Both the position numbers and the translations under genes were made by a program. The notes below the pieces were generated by a model that saw only the letters and a list, made by a program, of their open reading frames with translations, was not told the origin of the DNA and ran no database searches. Positions 54,971 through 64,000 of a stretch of 64,000 nucleotides of DNA are shown piece by piece. The DNA comes from Silene conica (taxonomy: Eukaryota > Streptophyta > Magnoliopsida > Caryophyllales > Caryophyllaceae): positions 6,019,001 to 6,083,000 of the forward strand of contig CM055318.2 of assembly GCA_029255685.2 (NCBI GenBank). Direction: 5' to 3'. Position 1 is the stretch's first letter, and each line of letters starts with the position of its first letter.

Positions 54971-57900
54971 CTAATCATCATCATCATCACCACTTGAACA
55001 ATTTATTCCTACATCCTTACAAAGAGAATCTATAATATCTTCATCTTCATCCTCATTCTCATCCTCATACTCATCCTCATACTCATCCTCATACTCAACC
55101 TCGTCCTCGTCCTCATCCTCATGTTGCCTCACTGTCACAATTTGAATGTATTCTGGTTCCTCCACAATTTCATCTTCATCTTCTTCTTCTACTTCAATTG
55201 GTGACAGTATTGTTTCACCATTAGTAACATTTTCTTGAAAGAAAGATTCATCAACGGGGGCATCGACATGTGATCTAGCCTTGGTTTTGAATACCGCTGA
55301 CCATTGACTTTGATCCCTTTTTATACCTGGATAAGGACTATAGTAGACTTGTTCCACTTGATATGCCAACACAAATGGGTCGTACTTTGCAAATTTTCTA
55401 CTCCGGTTAACATCCACAAGCTTATATTCCTTATGCACTTGCATGCCTCTTTCGGAGTTATCTAGCCAACTACATTTGAACAAAATGACTTTGTAAGTGC
55501 TTTGTGGGCCTGTATAAGTCATTTCAACAATTTCGTCAAGGGTCCCATAGTAGTCAGCTCCTTCAGTGGAACTCACACAAACTCCATTGTTAATTGTGCA
55601 CTTTTCCAAATCTTTTCCTTGAATGAAAGCTCGAAATTTGTAGCCATTGATGGAATAGCGTTTCCATGTTCTGACTCTTCTTGAGGGACCATTTGCTAAG
55701 GCAATTAGAACTGGATCTTCTATATTAGTAACCTGAGATCTAAACCATCTGGGAAATCTTGTTTCATATTTTTCCCAAACATCATTGCCTACGACACATT
55801 CAGGATGTTCTCTCATGATCAAATTTTCAAACAACCTATATTCAAATTAGGGGAATTATTAATTTTTGAACAACTAATAATTATGAATTCAAGTATAAGA
55901 ATTTAGATTCACCACTTACACTTCGTTTCGTTTCAATTCATCAGAATCGCAGTTCGATAAAACGTAGAGGTGTGCACGCTCATATTCGTTGTCCTCTAAA
56001 AACCTTTCACGACATTTTCCAGAAGTTGTGCCATCATGATCTTGAAATATCTCAGGCAAGTTAGATTGTGTCGGCTTTTTTGAACCAACGTCAAGGTCCT
56101 TTGCCTTGGTGTCTATATGATCTTCAAAGTATAGTGAACAGAAATTTGCTATTTCCTCAATTAAATATGCATTACATATAGACCCTTCAACATGAGCTTT
56201 ATTTTTGATTTTCTTTTTCAAATGATTCAAAAACCTACAAACAAATGAATTTAGAATGAAAAATATGATGAAAAATATGTATTATGTAATATAAAGAATT
56301 GAATAAGGATGATATTACCTCTCGAAAGGATACATCCACCTATATTGCACAGGACCACCCACTTTTACTTCATAGGGCAAATGAATAGGTAGGTGTTCCA
56401 TTGAGTTGAAAAAAGAAGGTGGAAGGATTTTCTCTAATTTGCAGATAATCTCCGCAATGTTATTTTCGAGACTTGTAATTTTTTCAATCTGTACTGATGA
56501 AGTACACAAATCTCTGAAAAACTGACTAATTTCAGTTATGGCATTCCACTCATTTTTTGGAAGAAGATGTCTCAAAGCAACTGGGAGTAATCGCTCCATG
56601 AAGACGTGACAATCATGACTTTTCAAACCGTGTATCTTCAATTCATTCATATCGACACACCTTCTCAAATCTGAAGCATAACCGTCGGGAAACTTCAGTT
56701 TGTATACCCATTCACATAGGACCTTCTTTTGTTCCTTTTTCAAAACGATCGAATCCCCTTTTCTTCTACTCGAACAAAGAAGTAACATGTCTTTCTCTGC
56801 ATTTGAGTTTAATTTCGTTTTTCCTTTCACGTCCATGACGGTGTTAATTATTTGCTCGAAGAAATTTTTCTCAATATGCATGACATCAAGGTTATGTCGA
56901 ATTAGTAGCGTGCTCCAATAGGGAAGCTCCCAAAAGATGCTTTGTTTCCACCACCCAATCCGTTTCCCTTTAAGCAAATTCAGATCACGTTCAGATCCAT
57001 CCACAATTTTCGGTAGATGTTTGACACAATCCCATACTTCATTGCCTGTTAACCTCTTCGCAGCAACATCGTGCTCAACTTTCCCTTTTCTAAAATGCAC
57101 CTTATCGTTACGAAAAACATGATTCCTGTCTAAAAACTGTCGATGACAATCAAACCAACTCCATTTTTTCCCATGTTGTAGCCAAATTGACTTAGTCTCA
57201 TTTTTCATACAATATGGACATGCATGCTCACCTTGGGTTGTCCAACCAGATAACATGCCATATGCAGGAAAGTCGTTTATCGTCCATAGGAGTGCGGCTC
57301 TAAGATCAAAGTTTTGCTTCAGGGAAACGTCATAGGTTAAGATCCCCGTCTCCCATAATTGCTTCAACTCGTGAATAAGAGGCTGCAAATAGACATCAAG
57401 GTTTTTCTTTGGATTGTGGGGACCGGGAATAAGTAATGTTAAGAGCATAAACTGTCTTTTCATACAGAGCCAGGGTGGTAAATTGTATGGAGTAAGTATC
57501 ACCGGCCAACATGAATATTGCTTCCCAAATTGACTAAACGGTGCGAAACCATCAGTGCAAAGTCCAAGACGGACATTCCTAGGCTCAGATGCAAAATCAG
57601 GATGCAGCCGGTCAAACTGTTTCCAAGCCTCCCCGTCACTTGGATGAGACATTGTTCCACTAACACGAGGGTTTTCATAATGCCAACGCATTTCGCCCGC
57701 GATGTGCTTTGTGGCATAAAAGCGTTGCAACCGTGGTCCTAATGGAAAATAAGTTAAAAACTTTTCGGGAACTCTTTTGCCATTTGCATTTTTCTCTAAT
57801 TTGTACCTATTCGTACCACATTTTCTACACTTATCAAGGTGAGCGTCGTCCATCCAGAAAAGCATACATCCTACCGAGCAGGCATCTATCTTCTGATGGG

Positions 57901-58537
57901 GAAGTTGAAGAGCTTTAAGAATTTTTTTGGTTTCGTAGTAGTTACGCGTCATAAGATTATTTTCAGGAATCATATCTCCGATATATGACGCAAAACCATC
58001 TACACATTTTTCAGCTAAGTTGAATTCACATTTTAAAGTGATCAACCTTGAAGCCGACTGTAGCAATGTCATACGACTTCCTACATAAAGAGGTTGTTCG
58101 GCATGTTTTAGCATTTGGAAGAAAGCTAATACATTAGGATTTGGAGATTCATCGACTACCTCGGCGTTTAGAGCATCTTCCCTAATTTGATCAATGCTAT
58201 CGCGTAACGCATCTTCCACCATATCTCTATAAGGATTGTCGGAGTGCATTGATGATCCTCCCTCTTCCTCAACGGAGAATTTCTCTCCGTGACACACCCA
58301 ATCGTAGTAGTTATCACAAAACCCTCTCAAACCAAGGTGTTTCCGTACATCTTGCTCAACTAAATACTTTGTATTCTTACACTTAGAACATGGACACCTA
58401 ATTTCTCTATTCCTAACGTATTCGTCTTGTTGCTTAACATAGTTAATGAATTCATTAACACCAATTACGAAATCCTGCCTTATTTTTTTCCTAGAATCCA
58501 ACCTTTCATACATCCATTTTCTTTCTAATCTCTTCAT
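54971..58537 (-). CDS. CACTA transposase, TNP2 type, three exons, 1132 aa
   Basis: Exons are 58537-56319, 56234-55920 and 55835-54971; they sum to 3399 nt, in phase. The start is ATG 58537 (MKRLERKWMYERLDSRKK). Domains in order: a Transpos_assoc-type N-terminus with the zinc-binding-like CPCSKC at about residues 55-60; the TNP2/Transposase_21 core (HGKKWSWFDCHRQFL, LLIRHNLDVMHIEKNFF); a DUF4218-type region (HDCHVFMERLLPVALRHLLP, EKILPPSFFNSMEHLPIHLP, running into exon 2); and a DUF4216-type region (YYGTLDEIVEMTY, KVILFKCSWLD, FVLAYQVEQVYYSPYP). The C-terminus is an extremely acidic Glu/Asp-rich tail. The frame is open throughout, unusual for a plant CACTA in a decayed nest. The hairpin at 58930-59140 lies about 390 bp upstream. 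Confidence 0.93.
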
Positions 58538-58699
58538 AGTAAATCTACATATTTTAACAAACAATAACAACAACTAATTAACAACAACAATTAAATAAAA
58601 ACTACATATATATATATATATAACAACAACTAACAACAAAAACTAGTAAACAACTTATTAACAACAATAACAATTAATTAACAACAACAATTAAATAAC

Positions 58700-58868
58700 A
58701 ACTACATATATAACAACAACTAACAACAACAACTAACAACAACAACAACAACAACTAACAACAACAACAACACCAACACCAACACCAACACCAACACCAA
58801 CACCAACACCAACAACAACACCAACACCAACACCAACACCAACACCAACACCAACACCAACACCAACC
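58700..58868. repeat. ACCAAC/AACAAC microsatellite upstream of TNP2
   Basis: AAC-rich runs turn into about 16 copies of CCAACA from 58769. On the gene's strand this is a (GTTGGT)n tract in the probable 5' leader or promoter. Confidence 0.85.
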
Positions 58869-58929
58869 TGCAAAAAAGAACAATTTACATATATTGGTCT
58901 GGGGTCCTTATCTCTCCAGCCTAAACCCA

Positions 58930-59140
58930 TCTTTGAATCTTTCATACCATTAGTAAACACTCTTATATTTTCTTAATTGTAATGAGACAAAAATTGGGCA
59001 GCACTTCCCTATTGTTCTCCAAATACATTATATAGAATGTATTTGGAGAACAATAAGGAAGTGTTGCCCAATTTTTGTTTCATTACAATCAAGAAAATAT
59101 AAGAATGTTTACTACCTAAATGGCATGAAAGATTCAAAGA
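58930..59140. repeat. Long inverted repeat (about 100-bp arms) inside the CACTA
   Basis: The arms are about 58930-59029 and 59036-59140, with a 6-bp loop (ATATAG). The inner 53 bp (from TTGTAATGAG to AAATACATT) differ from the mirror arm at three positions, two of which would be G-U pairs in a + strand transcript. The outer part (CTTTGAATCTTTCAT, GTAAACA, TCTTATATTTTCTT) also matches, with a few small gaps. Confidence 0.88.
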
Positions 59141-59519
59141 CAGTCCCAAAACGGGGACTATTCAACAATTACACCTAATGTGTAATTATTGAACGGGTAC
59201 TATTCAAGAATATTCTAAACAAATCAACAACACTAACAATCAACAACAATGCAAATTTTATATCAAAAAACAAACCTCCTAAACATCTTAACAACAATAT
59301 GCGACGGATTTGGGACGAAATTAGCTACTAACCTAATATTACTAACCACCTAACAATACTAACTAAACTAATCAAATAACAATTAAACTAAACTAACTAT
59401 TCCTAATAACAATAAAAAAACAATAGTACGGAATTTGCGACGGAATTTTGCGACGGATTAAACAAAAAAAATTAAGACGGTATATTAATAAAATTAGTAT
59501 ACATACATAAGAAAGAAAG

Positions 59520-59760
59520 AAGTGGCGGTGAGGTGGCAGGTGGAGGAGGAAGGAGGGGCGGCTGGCCGGAGGAAGGAGGGGCGGCTGGCCGGAGGAAGGA
59601 GGGGCGGCGAGGAGGAAGGAGGGGCGGAGGAGGAAGGAAAAGGAAGGAAGGAGAAGGAGAAGGAGAGGAAGAAGGAGGGGCGGTTGGGAGGCTCCGGCGA
59701 CGGCGGCTCCGGCGGCTCCGGCGGGGGAGGTAGGGTAGGGTGGTTGGGTGGGTGGTGTGG
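59520..59760 (+). repeat. Purine-rich G-tract region in the CACTA 5' part
   Basis: The + strand is about 240 bp of AGGAGGGGCGG/GGAGGAAGG repeats, with a thrice-repeated GGGGCGGCTGGCCGGAGG-like phrase, then a CGGCGGCTCCGG run. On the transposase strand it is CT-rich. Many GGG runs could form quadruplexes. It is very different in base composition from its AT-rich surroundings. Confidence 0.8.
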
Positions 59761-59854
59761 TGACGAATCGCCGATAAATCGCCTTAGGGTTTTTTTTTTT
59801 TAATTGTAAATCGATTTGGGGGAAAAATGAGATCCGCGGGTCTGTATTAAAAAA

Positions 59855-60240
59855 CTTTGCGACGGACTTTTGCGACGGAATTTCCGTCGCAAATCTGGTC
59901 AAGGTCAAATGTTGACCAGATTTGCGACGGAATTTCCGTCGCAAATATTGACTCCTGCGACGGAAATTCCGTCGCAAATCTGGTCAACATTTGACCTTGA
60001 CCAACTTTTGGGCAAGTCTGGTCAATATGTTTGCGACGGAATTTCCGTCGCAAAAGTCAATATTTGCGACGGACTTTCCGTCGCAAACCTTCCCGCCATT
60101 TGACTTTCATTTCGCGGGTCTGGGATATTCAGGTCCGTCGCAAATTCCGTCGCAAACAAAAAATCCGTCGCGAAATCCGTCGCAAAACTAATTTTGCGAC
60201 GGATTTGCTGTCCGTCGCAAAAAATCCGTCGCAATGGCAG
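59855..60240. repeat. CACTA subterminal repeat array, right end (5' side of the genes)
   Basis: About fifteen copies of TTTGCGACGGA/TCCGTCGCAAA, often as TTTGCGACGGAATTTCCGTC palindromes, with GGTCAAGGTCAA/TTGACC phrases between. It mirrors the array at the other end. Confidence 0.9.
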
Positions 60241-61161
60241 TATTTTTTTGTAGTGATAGTTGTATAGTTATGCTTTAATTTAAGTATGAGTCGGGGTAAA
60301 AGGTTTTGGTTTGGAAAAACTAATTAACTACTAAAGCAAGTAAATCTAGATGAAGTTGATGATAAAGAGGACTAGGGTGTCGGGGGTCACCTAGGTAAGT
60401 CGGTAGCCAAACGTAAGATAACGGTCTTATATCACTTCTATGGTAGGTCTAGGGTTGTCTCTTCTCTCGAGTTGACAAACCCTTAGGTCGAGTCTAGTCC
60501 TAGCTTTCGCTACAAACCAAGCTAACCTAACACACAAGCATGCTCATGAAAACCCAAGACTTTCGTCTAAAGCAAACAAAGTGAAGACTAACACCCAACC
60601 GTCGTTGAGGCATTTCATCAAACACATAACATGCAAGATGCGAAAACTTAACCAAAGAAGCAAACAAGACTAACTCTAGGCATTTTTCATGGCTACTAAC
60701 TACCCAAGCAAACCCCCTAACCCTAGAATAAGACTACTCACACATGGCTAAGGAATAAACTTGAACAAATAAAGTATTAATGCTAAACATGGTGGGAATT
60801 AATGAGAGTAAATAATTGAACAAGTAAAACTAAAACAAAATGCAAAGACAAAGTAGAGATTAGGAAGATTATACCAATAATAAGGAAAAAGCAAGGAACT
60901 TGGGTTACAACTTGGAGGATTTTCTCAAACCCTCAAATTACAACCCAATAAAAAATCTTCTAAAATTGCCCAAGAACAAAGCTAAGAGAATTACTAAGAG
61001 AGGATTAACTAATATTGAAAGATTAAATAAAGATCTAAGGAAGATTAAAATATTAAGAGAGTTTTTTGAGTCTAAGTCTAGAGTAATGAAACAGTAAAAA
61101 CCCTAAAATAAGCTTAAGAATGCGTGATAAGTAATGTGTGAAAAGAAAGACTAAGTGCGGG

Positions 61162-61170
61162 TTTATATAG
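61162..61170 (+). promoter_or_regulatory. Candidate TATA box of solo LTR copy 3
   Basis: TTTATATAG lies in the same context as in copy 2, about 25 bp before the GC-rich units. Confidence 0.65.
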
Positions 61171-61194
61171 TGCGCGAAAATCTGAGAAAGGCTT

Positions 61195-61640
61195 CTCAGC
61201 CGGTCGACCGGCTGCCGGTGGTGGACCGGCTGGGAGCCCAAATTTTGACTTCTGAAGTTTTTCTTCTTTTTTTCTTCAAAACCTTTGACCCTCAGCCGAC
61301 CGGCCGGCCGCCGGTCGGGCACCGGCTGGGAGGCCAAAATATTCATTCTAATTTCTTCTTTTCTTCACTTGGCTACAGGTACCCTCAGCCGGTGGACCGG
61401 CTGCCGGTCGTCCACCGGCTGGGACACCTTTTGCATCAATCTGTAAAATCCATGCATTTCTTCGAACTTTGAAATTTGGCTAAGTATGGGAGGTGCATCC
61501 CAGCCGGCTGACCGGCTGCCGGTTGGCCACCGGCTGGGAGCCTTTTCTTTAGGGCCTGGAAACTTCTCGCATTTTTGTCAAAATCTCGTGTCAAGGCTCC
61601 CAGCCGGCCGACCGGCCGCCGGTTGGGGACCGGCTGGGAG
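61195..61640 (+). repeat. Five GC-rich palindromic units in solo LTR copy 3
   Basis: Units begin near 61195, 61293, 61384, 61499 and 61599, with cores such as CAGCCGGTCGACCGGCTGCC and a closing ACCGGCTGGGAG. The number, order and spacing follow copy 2, while individual bases differ in ways that often keep the pairing. Confidence 0.9.
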
Positions 61641-61873
61641 GGCCTGGGAATGACCTTTGCCAAATCCTTCACATTTTCTTCACAATTCGCTCTAAATCCG
61701 GCTCGATTTCTCCCGTTTCTTCGCCCCCGCCGTAATACCTACAAAAAGTGGACAGAATAGGAATATACGAGGCAACGGACGTAAAAACACCTCAAGACAC
61801 GCAAATTGAGGCCGAATCGTGACCGAAAACAAAGAAAATGCAAAGGAAATGATGACCAAAATGGAGCTCATCA

Positions 61874-64000
61874 CTATCCAAGCCAGAGCAGGGGGAGGTC
61901 CTGCTCCTGTACCTCTCAGTAACCGAAGCAGCAGTAAGTGCAGTTCTGGTCCGACAGCACGAAGGAGCTCAGCACCCGGTGTACTACGTCAGCAAGTCAT
62001 TACTACCAGCAGAAGCAAGGTATACCTCACTTGAGAAACTAGTACTGGCATTGGTCACAGCATCCTATAAGCTGCGTCCGTACTTTGAGTCTCATACAAT
62101 CTCAGTGGTTACCAATCACCCACTCAAGACGGTTATGAGAAAGCCAGAATTATCAGGACGAATGGCTAAGTGGTCTGTGCACCTCAGTGGATACGATCTC
62201 CAGTTTGAACCACGCACAGTCATAAAGTCACAAGCCCTCGCAGACTTCGTCTCCGACTTCAGCCCAGCACTCCAGACCCAAGCAGAGCAGGAAATCCTTC
62301 ATCTACACCAAGGAGCCAAACCAGGTACTTGGGAGCTACGAGTAGATGGGGCATCAAACGCCAGAGGGTCAGGAGTTGGGTTGATCCTTAGATCATCAGA
62401 GGGTGACCTGATCATCCAAGCAGTTCGATGTGAGTTCAAAACTACCAACAACGTAGCTGAATATGAAGCCCTGGTCCTAGGACTACAATTGGCCCTGGAC
62501 ATAGGAATCAGCTGCATTAATGTATACAGTGATTCGCAATTAATTGTGAATCACGTCAATGGAGCAAACGAGGCAAGAGACCCCACAATGGCGGCCTACT
62601 TGTGTGTGGCAAAGGAGTTAATCGGTAGATTCGCAGAATTCTGCATCCAGCAGGTACCTCGGGAGCAGAACGCAGAAGCAGATACACTGGCAACTCTGGG
62701 ATCAACCTTCAAACCAGCAGACGTAGCCAATATACCGATCACCCATGTTCTCAAACCAGCCATTCCTGGTCCAGATTCGGACCAGGAAGAGTTGCCTATT
62801 TACAGCAACAACCCAGACCAGGGATCAGAGCAGGATTGGCGACAGCCATACCTGGACTGGTTACAACATGATATCCAGCCCAGCAATAAGAAAGAAGCAC
62901 GAAGTTTCAGGATGAAGGCCTCCAGGTTCCTCCTAATTGATGGAACCCTATTCCGGAAATCATTAGCAGGGCCATATTTGCGCTGCCTGGACCAGACTGA
63001 GGCACAGACAGTCTTGCACGACCTCCACAGCGGAGACTGTGGAAATCATGCAGGGGGAAGAAGCCTGTCCAATAGAGCCCTCAGAATGGGGTACTTCTGG
63101 CCCACAATGCGCAAGGATGCAAAGGAGTATGCAAGGAAATGCGACGCCTGTCAAAGGCACGCACCTGTCAATCACCAACCAGCAGAGCCTCTGCACCCGA
63201 TCATATCCCCATGGCCTTTTATGAAGTGGGGGATGGACATTGTGGGACCTCTCCCCAGAGCACCAGGAAACAAGCTATACATGCTGGCCATGACAGATTA
63301 CTTTTCTAAATGGATTGAAGCAGAATCATTCACCCAGACCACCGAGGCACAGGTCATCTCTTTTATTAAGCGTAATATATTTACCATATTTGGCATACCC
63401 TCAGAAATAATATGTGATAATGGTTCCCAATTCATTGGGAAGAAAACCGAGGCTTTCTGTGCTGGGTGGAACGTATCACTCCAGAAATCTACCCCCAGAA
63501 ACCCCCAGTCCAATGGACAAGCCGAGTCTAGTAATAAGATCATCATTGAGAATATGAAAAAGAAACTACAAGAAATGGGAGGGAAATGGGCAGAGGAACT
63601 TCCGCTGGTCCTATGGGCTGACAGAACTACTCCAAAAGTAGCAACAGGTCAGACCCCCTTCAGCCTTGTCTTCGGAGCAGAAGCGGTAATTCCTTCTGAG
63701 GTCAAAGTCCCAACCCACAGGTACGGGTGAACAACTGAGGACCAGAACCAAGTAGAAATGACAAGTAGCCTGGACACTGTTGATGAACTCAGGACCAGTG
63801 CCTACGTCAGAATGGCCTCGTACAAGCAGATGGTGGCTCGGAGCTACAACAAAAATGTCAGGATCAGAACCCTGCAAGTAGGAGATCTGGTCCTGAGAAA
63901 GGTGTTCCTGAACACCAAAAACCGACAAGCTGGAAAGTTTGCCTACAACTGGGAGGGCCCATACCAGGTTGAGAGCATAGTTGGTAATGGGGCCTACAGG
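61874..64000 (+). pseudogene. Gypsy RNase H, second RNase H and integrase, with one stop, open at window end
   Basis: The end of RT and the first RNase H (PVYYVSKSLLPAEARYTSLEK) are followed by a second, archaeal-type RNase H-like domain (LRVDGASNARGSGVGL, NNVAEYEALVLGL, VYSDSQLIVNHV). Then comes integrase, with a zinc part (HAGGRSLSNRALR, CDACQRH), catalytic blocks WGMDIVGPL, ICDNGSQF and NGQAESSNK, and the conserved FGAEAVIPSEV. A TGA lies at 63728-63730. After it the frame stays open to the window edge (GDLVLRKVF region). Two RNase H domains mark the Tat lineage. Apart from the stop this part is well preserved. Confidence 0.9.

Larger units (their letters stand above)
52496..60255 (-). mobile_element. 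Complete CACTA (En/Spm-type) DNA transposon, 7.76 kb
   Basis: The ends are CACTACAAAACAATGC at the left and, on the other strand at the right, CACTACAAAAAAATACTG. The 3-bp duplication ATA lies at 52493-52495 and 60256-60258. Both ends carry arrays of a palindromic subterminal repeat. Two open genes on the minus strand, TNP2-type and Transposase_24-type, are complete with clean introns, so the element may be autonomous. Confidence 0.95.
52394..61873 (+). mobile_element. Solo-LTR-like insertion, copy 3 (in RT), carrying a CACTA transposon
   Basis: It is flanked by CTATC (52389-52393, 61874-61878). It begins TGATGGCCGGTTTTTGTCG and ends GAGCTCATCA. Without the CACTA and its duplication it is about 1,717 bp, matching copy 2 along its length, including ACTAAGTGCGGGTTTATATAG and the five GC-rich units. 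Confidence 0.9.
46331..64000 (+). mobile_element. Ty3/gypsy retrotransposon, Tat-type, split by two insertions, right end outside window
   Basis: It has a left LTR (46331-46849), a primer-site-like TTTGGCGCCCACCGTGGGGC, then gag, protease, RT, a first RNase H, a second RNase H-like domain and an integrase, which is gypsy order with the extra RNase H typical of the Tat lineage. Solo-LTR-like copies sit in gag (47912-49610) and at the end of RT (52394-61873). The window ends within the integrase C-terminal region, so the 3' LTR is not seen. Confidence 0.9.

Noticed and set aside
58733..58960. Val/Gly repeat open frame on the minus strand
   Set aside because: It is the translation of the GTTGGT microsatellite upstream of TNP2, with no evidence of a protein.
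59393..60267. Open frames of 60-190 aa over the CACTA subterminal and purine-rich region
   Set aside because: They consist of translated GCGACGGA repeats and Gly/Arg or Pro/Leu low-complexity runs. No conservation or start context supports them.
61053..61760. Small open frames over the GC-rich palindromes of solo LTR copy 3
   Set aside because: They translate the palindromic units (for example PVDRLPVV repeats) and are not conserved as frames in copy 2.

Overview
This is a plant nuclear window from a eudicot. The coding genes have typical plant introns, and they include plant-only families (group I WRKY, ICE-type bHLH, a cell-wall glycine-rich protein). The rest is dense with plant transposon classes: Ty1/copia, Ty3/gypsy, TRIM, SINE, Helitron, hAT, Stowaway, Tourist-like and CACTA. 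The repeat repertoire resembles what I associate with Caryophyllales, but the species cannot be fixed from sequence alone.

Left part (1-12 kb) is gene-rich. It holds the last four exons of an RNF10-type RING E3 ligase gene (+, ending at 3916), a complete five-exon group I WRKY gene of the WRKY44/TTG2 type (-, 5527-7511), and a complete four-exon bHLH gene of the ICE1/SCREAM type (-, 8545-11928). All splice junctions I propose keep frame and give continuous family-like proteins of 385 aa (WRKY) and 409 aa (bHLH). The two transcription factors sit tail to head on the same strand and carry small mobile elements in their introns.

Middle part (12-41 kb) is AT-rich and transposon-dominated, with only two further host genes: a secreted glycine-rich protein with about 24 octapeptide repeats (+, 24549-25472) and a single-exon classical short-chain dehydrogenase/reductase (-, 37409-38242). 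Elements with visible ends include Helitrons (13859-14756 and 22691-23751, the second probably inside an older one), a young complete copia element (16125-21192, near-identical 370-bp LTRs, TSD ATTGA), a SINE with a 12-bp TSD, two hAT elements and one hAT MITE with exact 8-bp TSDs, two Stowaway MITEs, and several other MITEs.

Right part (41.6-64 kb) is one nest of insertions. An old copia element (-) contains a solo-LTR-like insertion, a 550-bp TRIM and a Ty3/gypsy element of Tat type (+). The gypsy element is broken in gag and again in reverse transcriptase by two more copies of the same solo-LTR-like family. The second of those copies carries a complete 7.76-kb CACTA transposon with both of its genes open (TNP2-type transposase and a Transposase_24-type protein). 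Nearly every junction has a readable target-site duplication, so the order of insertion can be reconstructed.

The least expected signals are two. First, the solo-LTR-like family carries GC-rich palindromic monomers just downstream of its apparent TATA box, so they would lie in the 5' leader of any LTR transcript. Second, the CACTA element has a long near-perfect hairpin directly upstream of its transposase gene.
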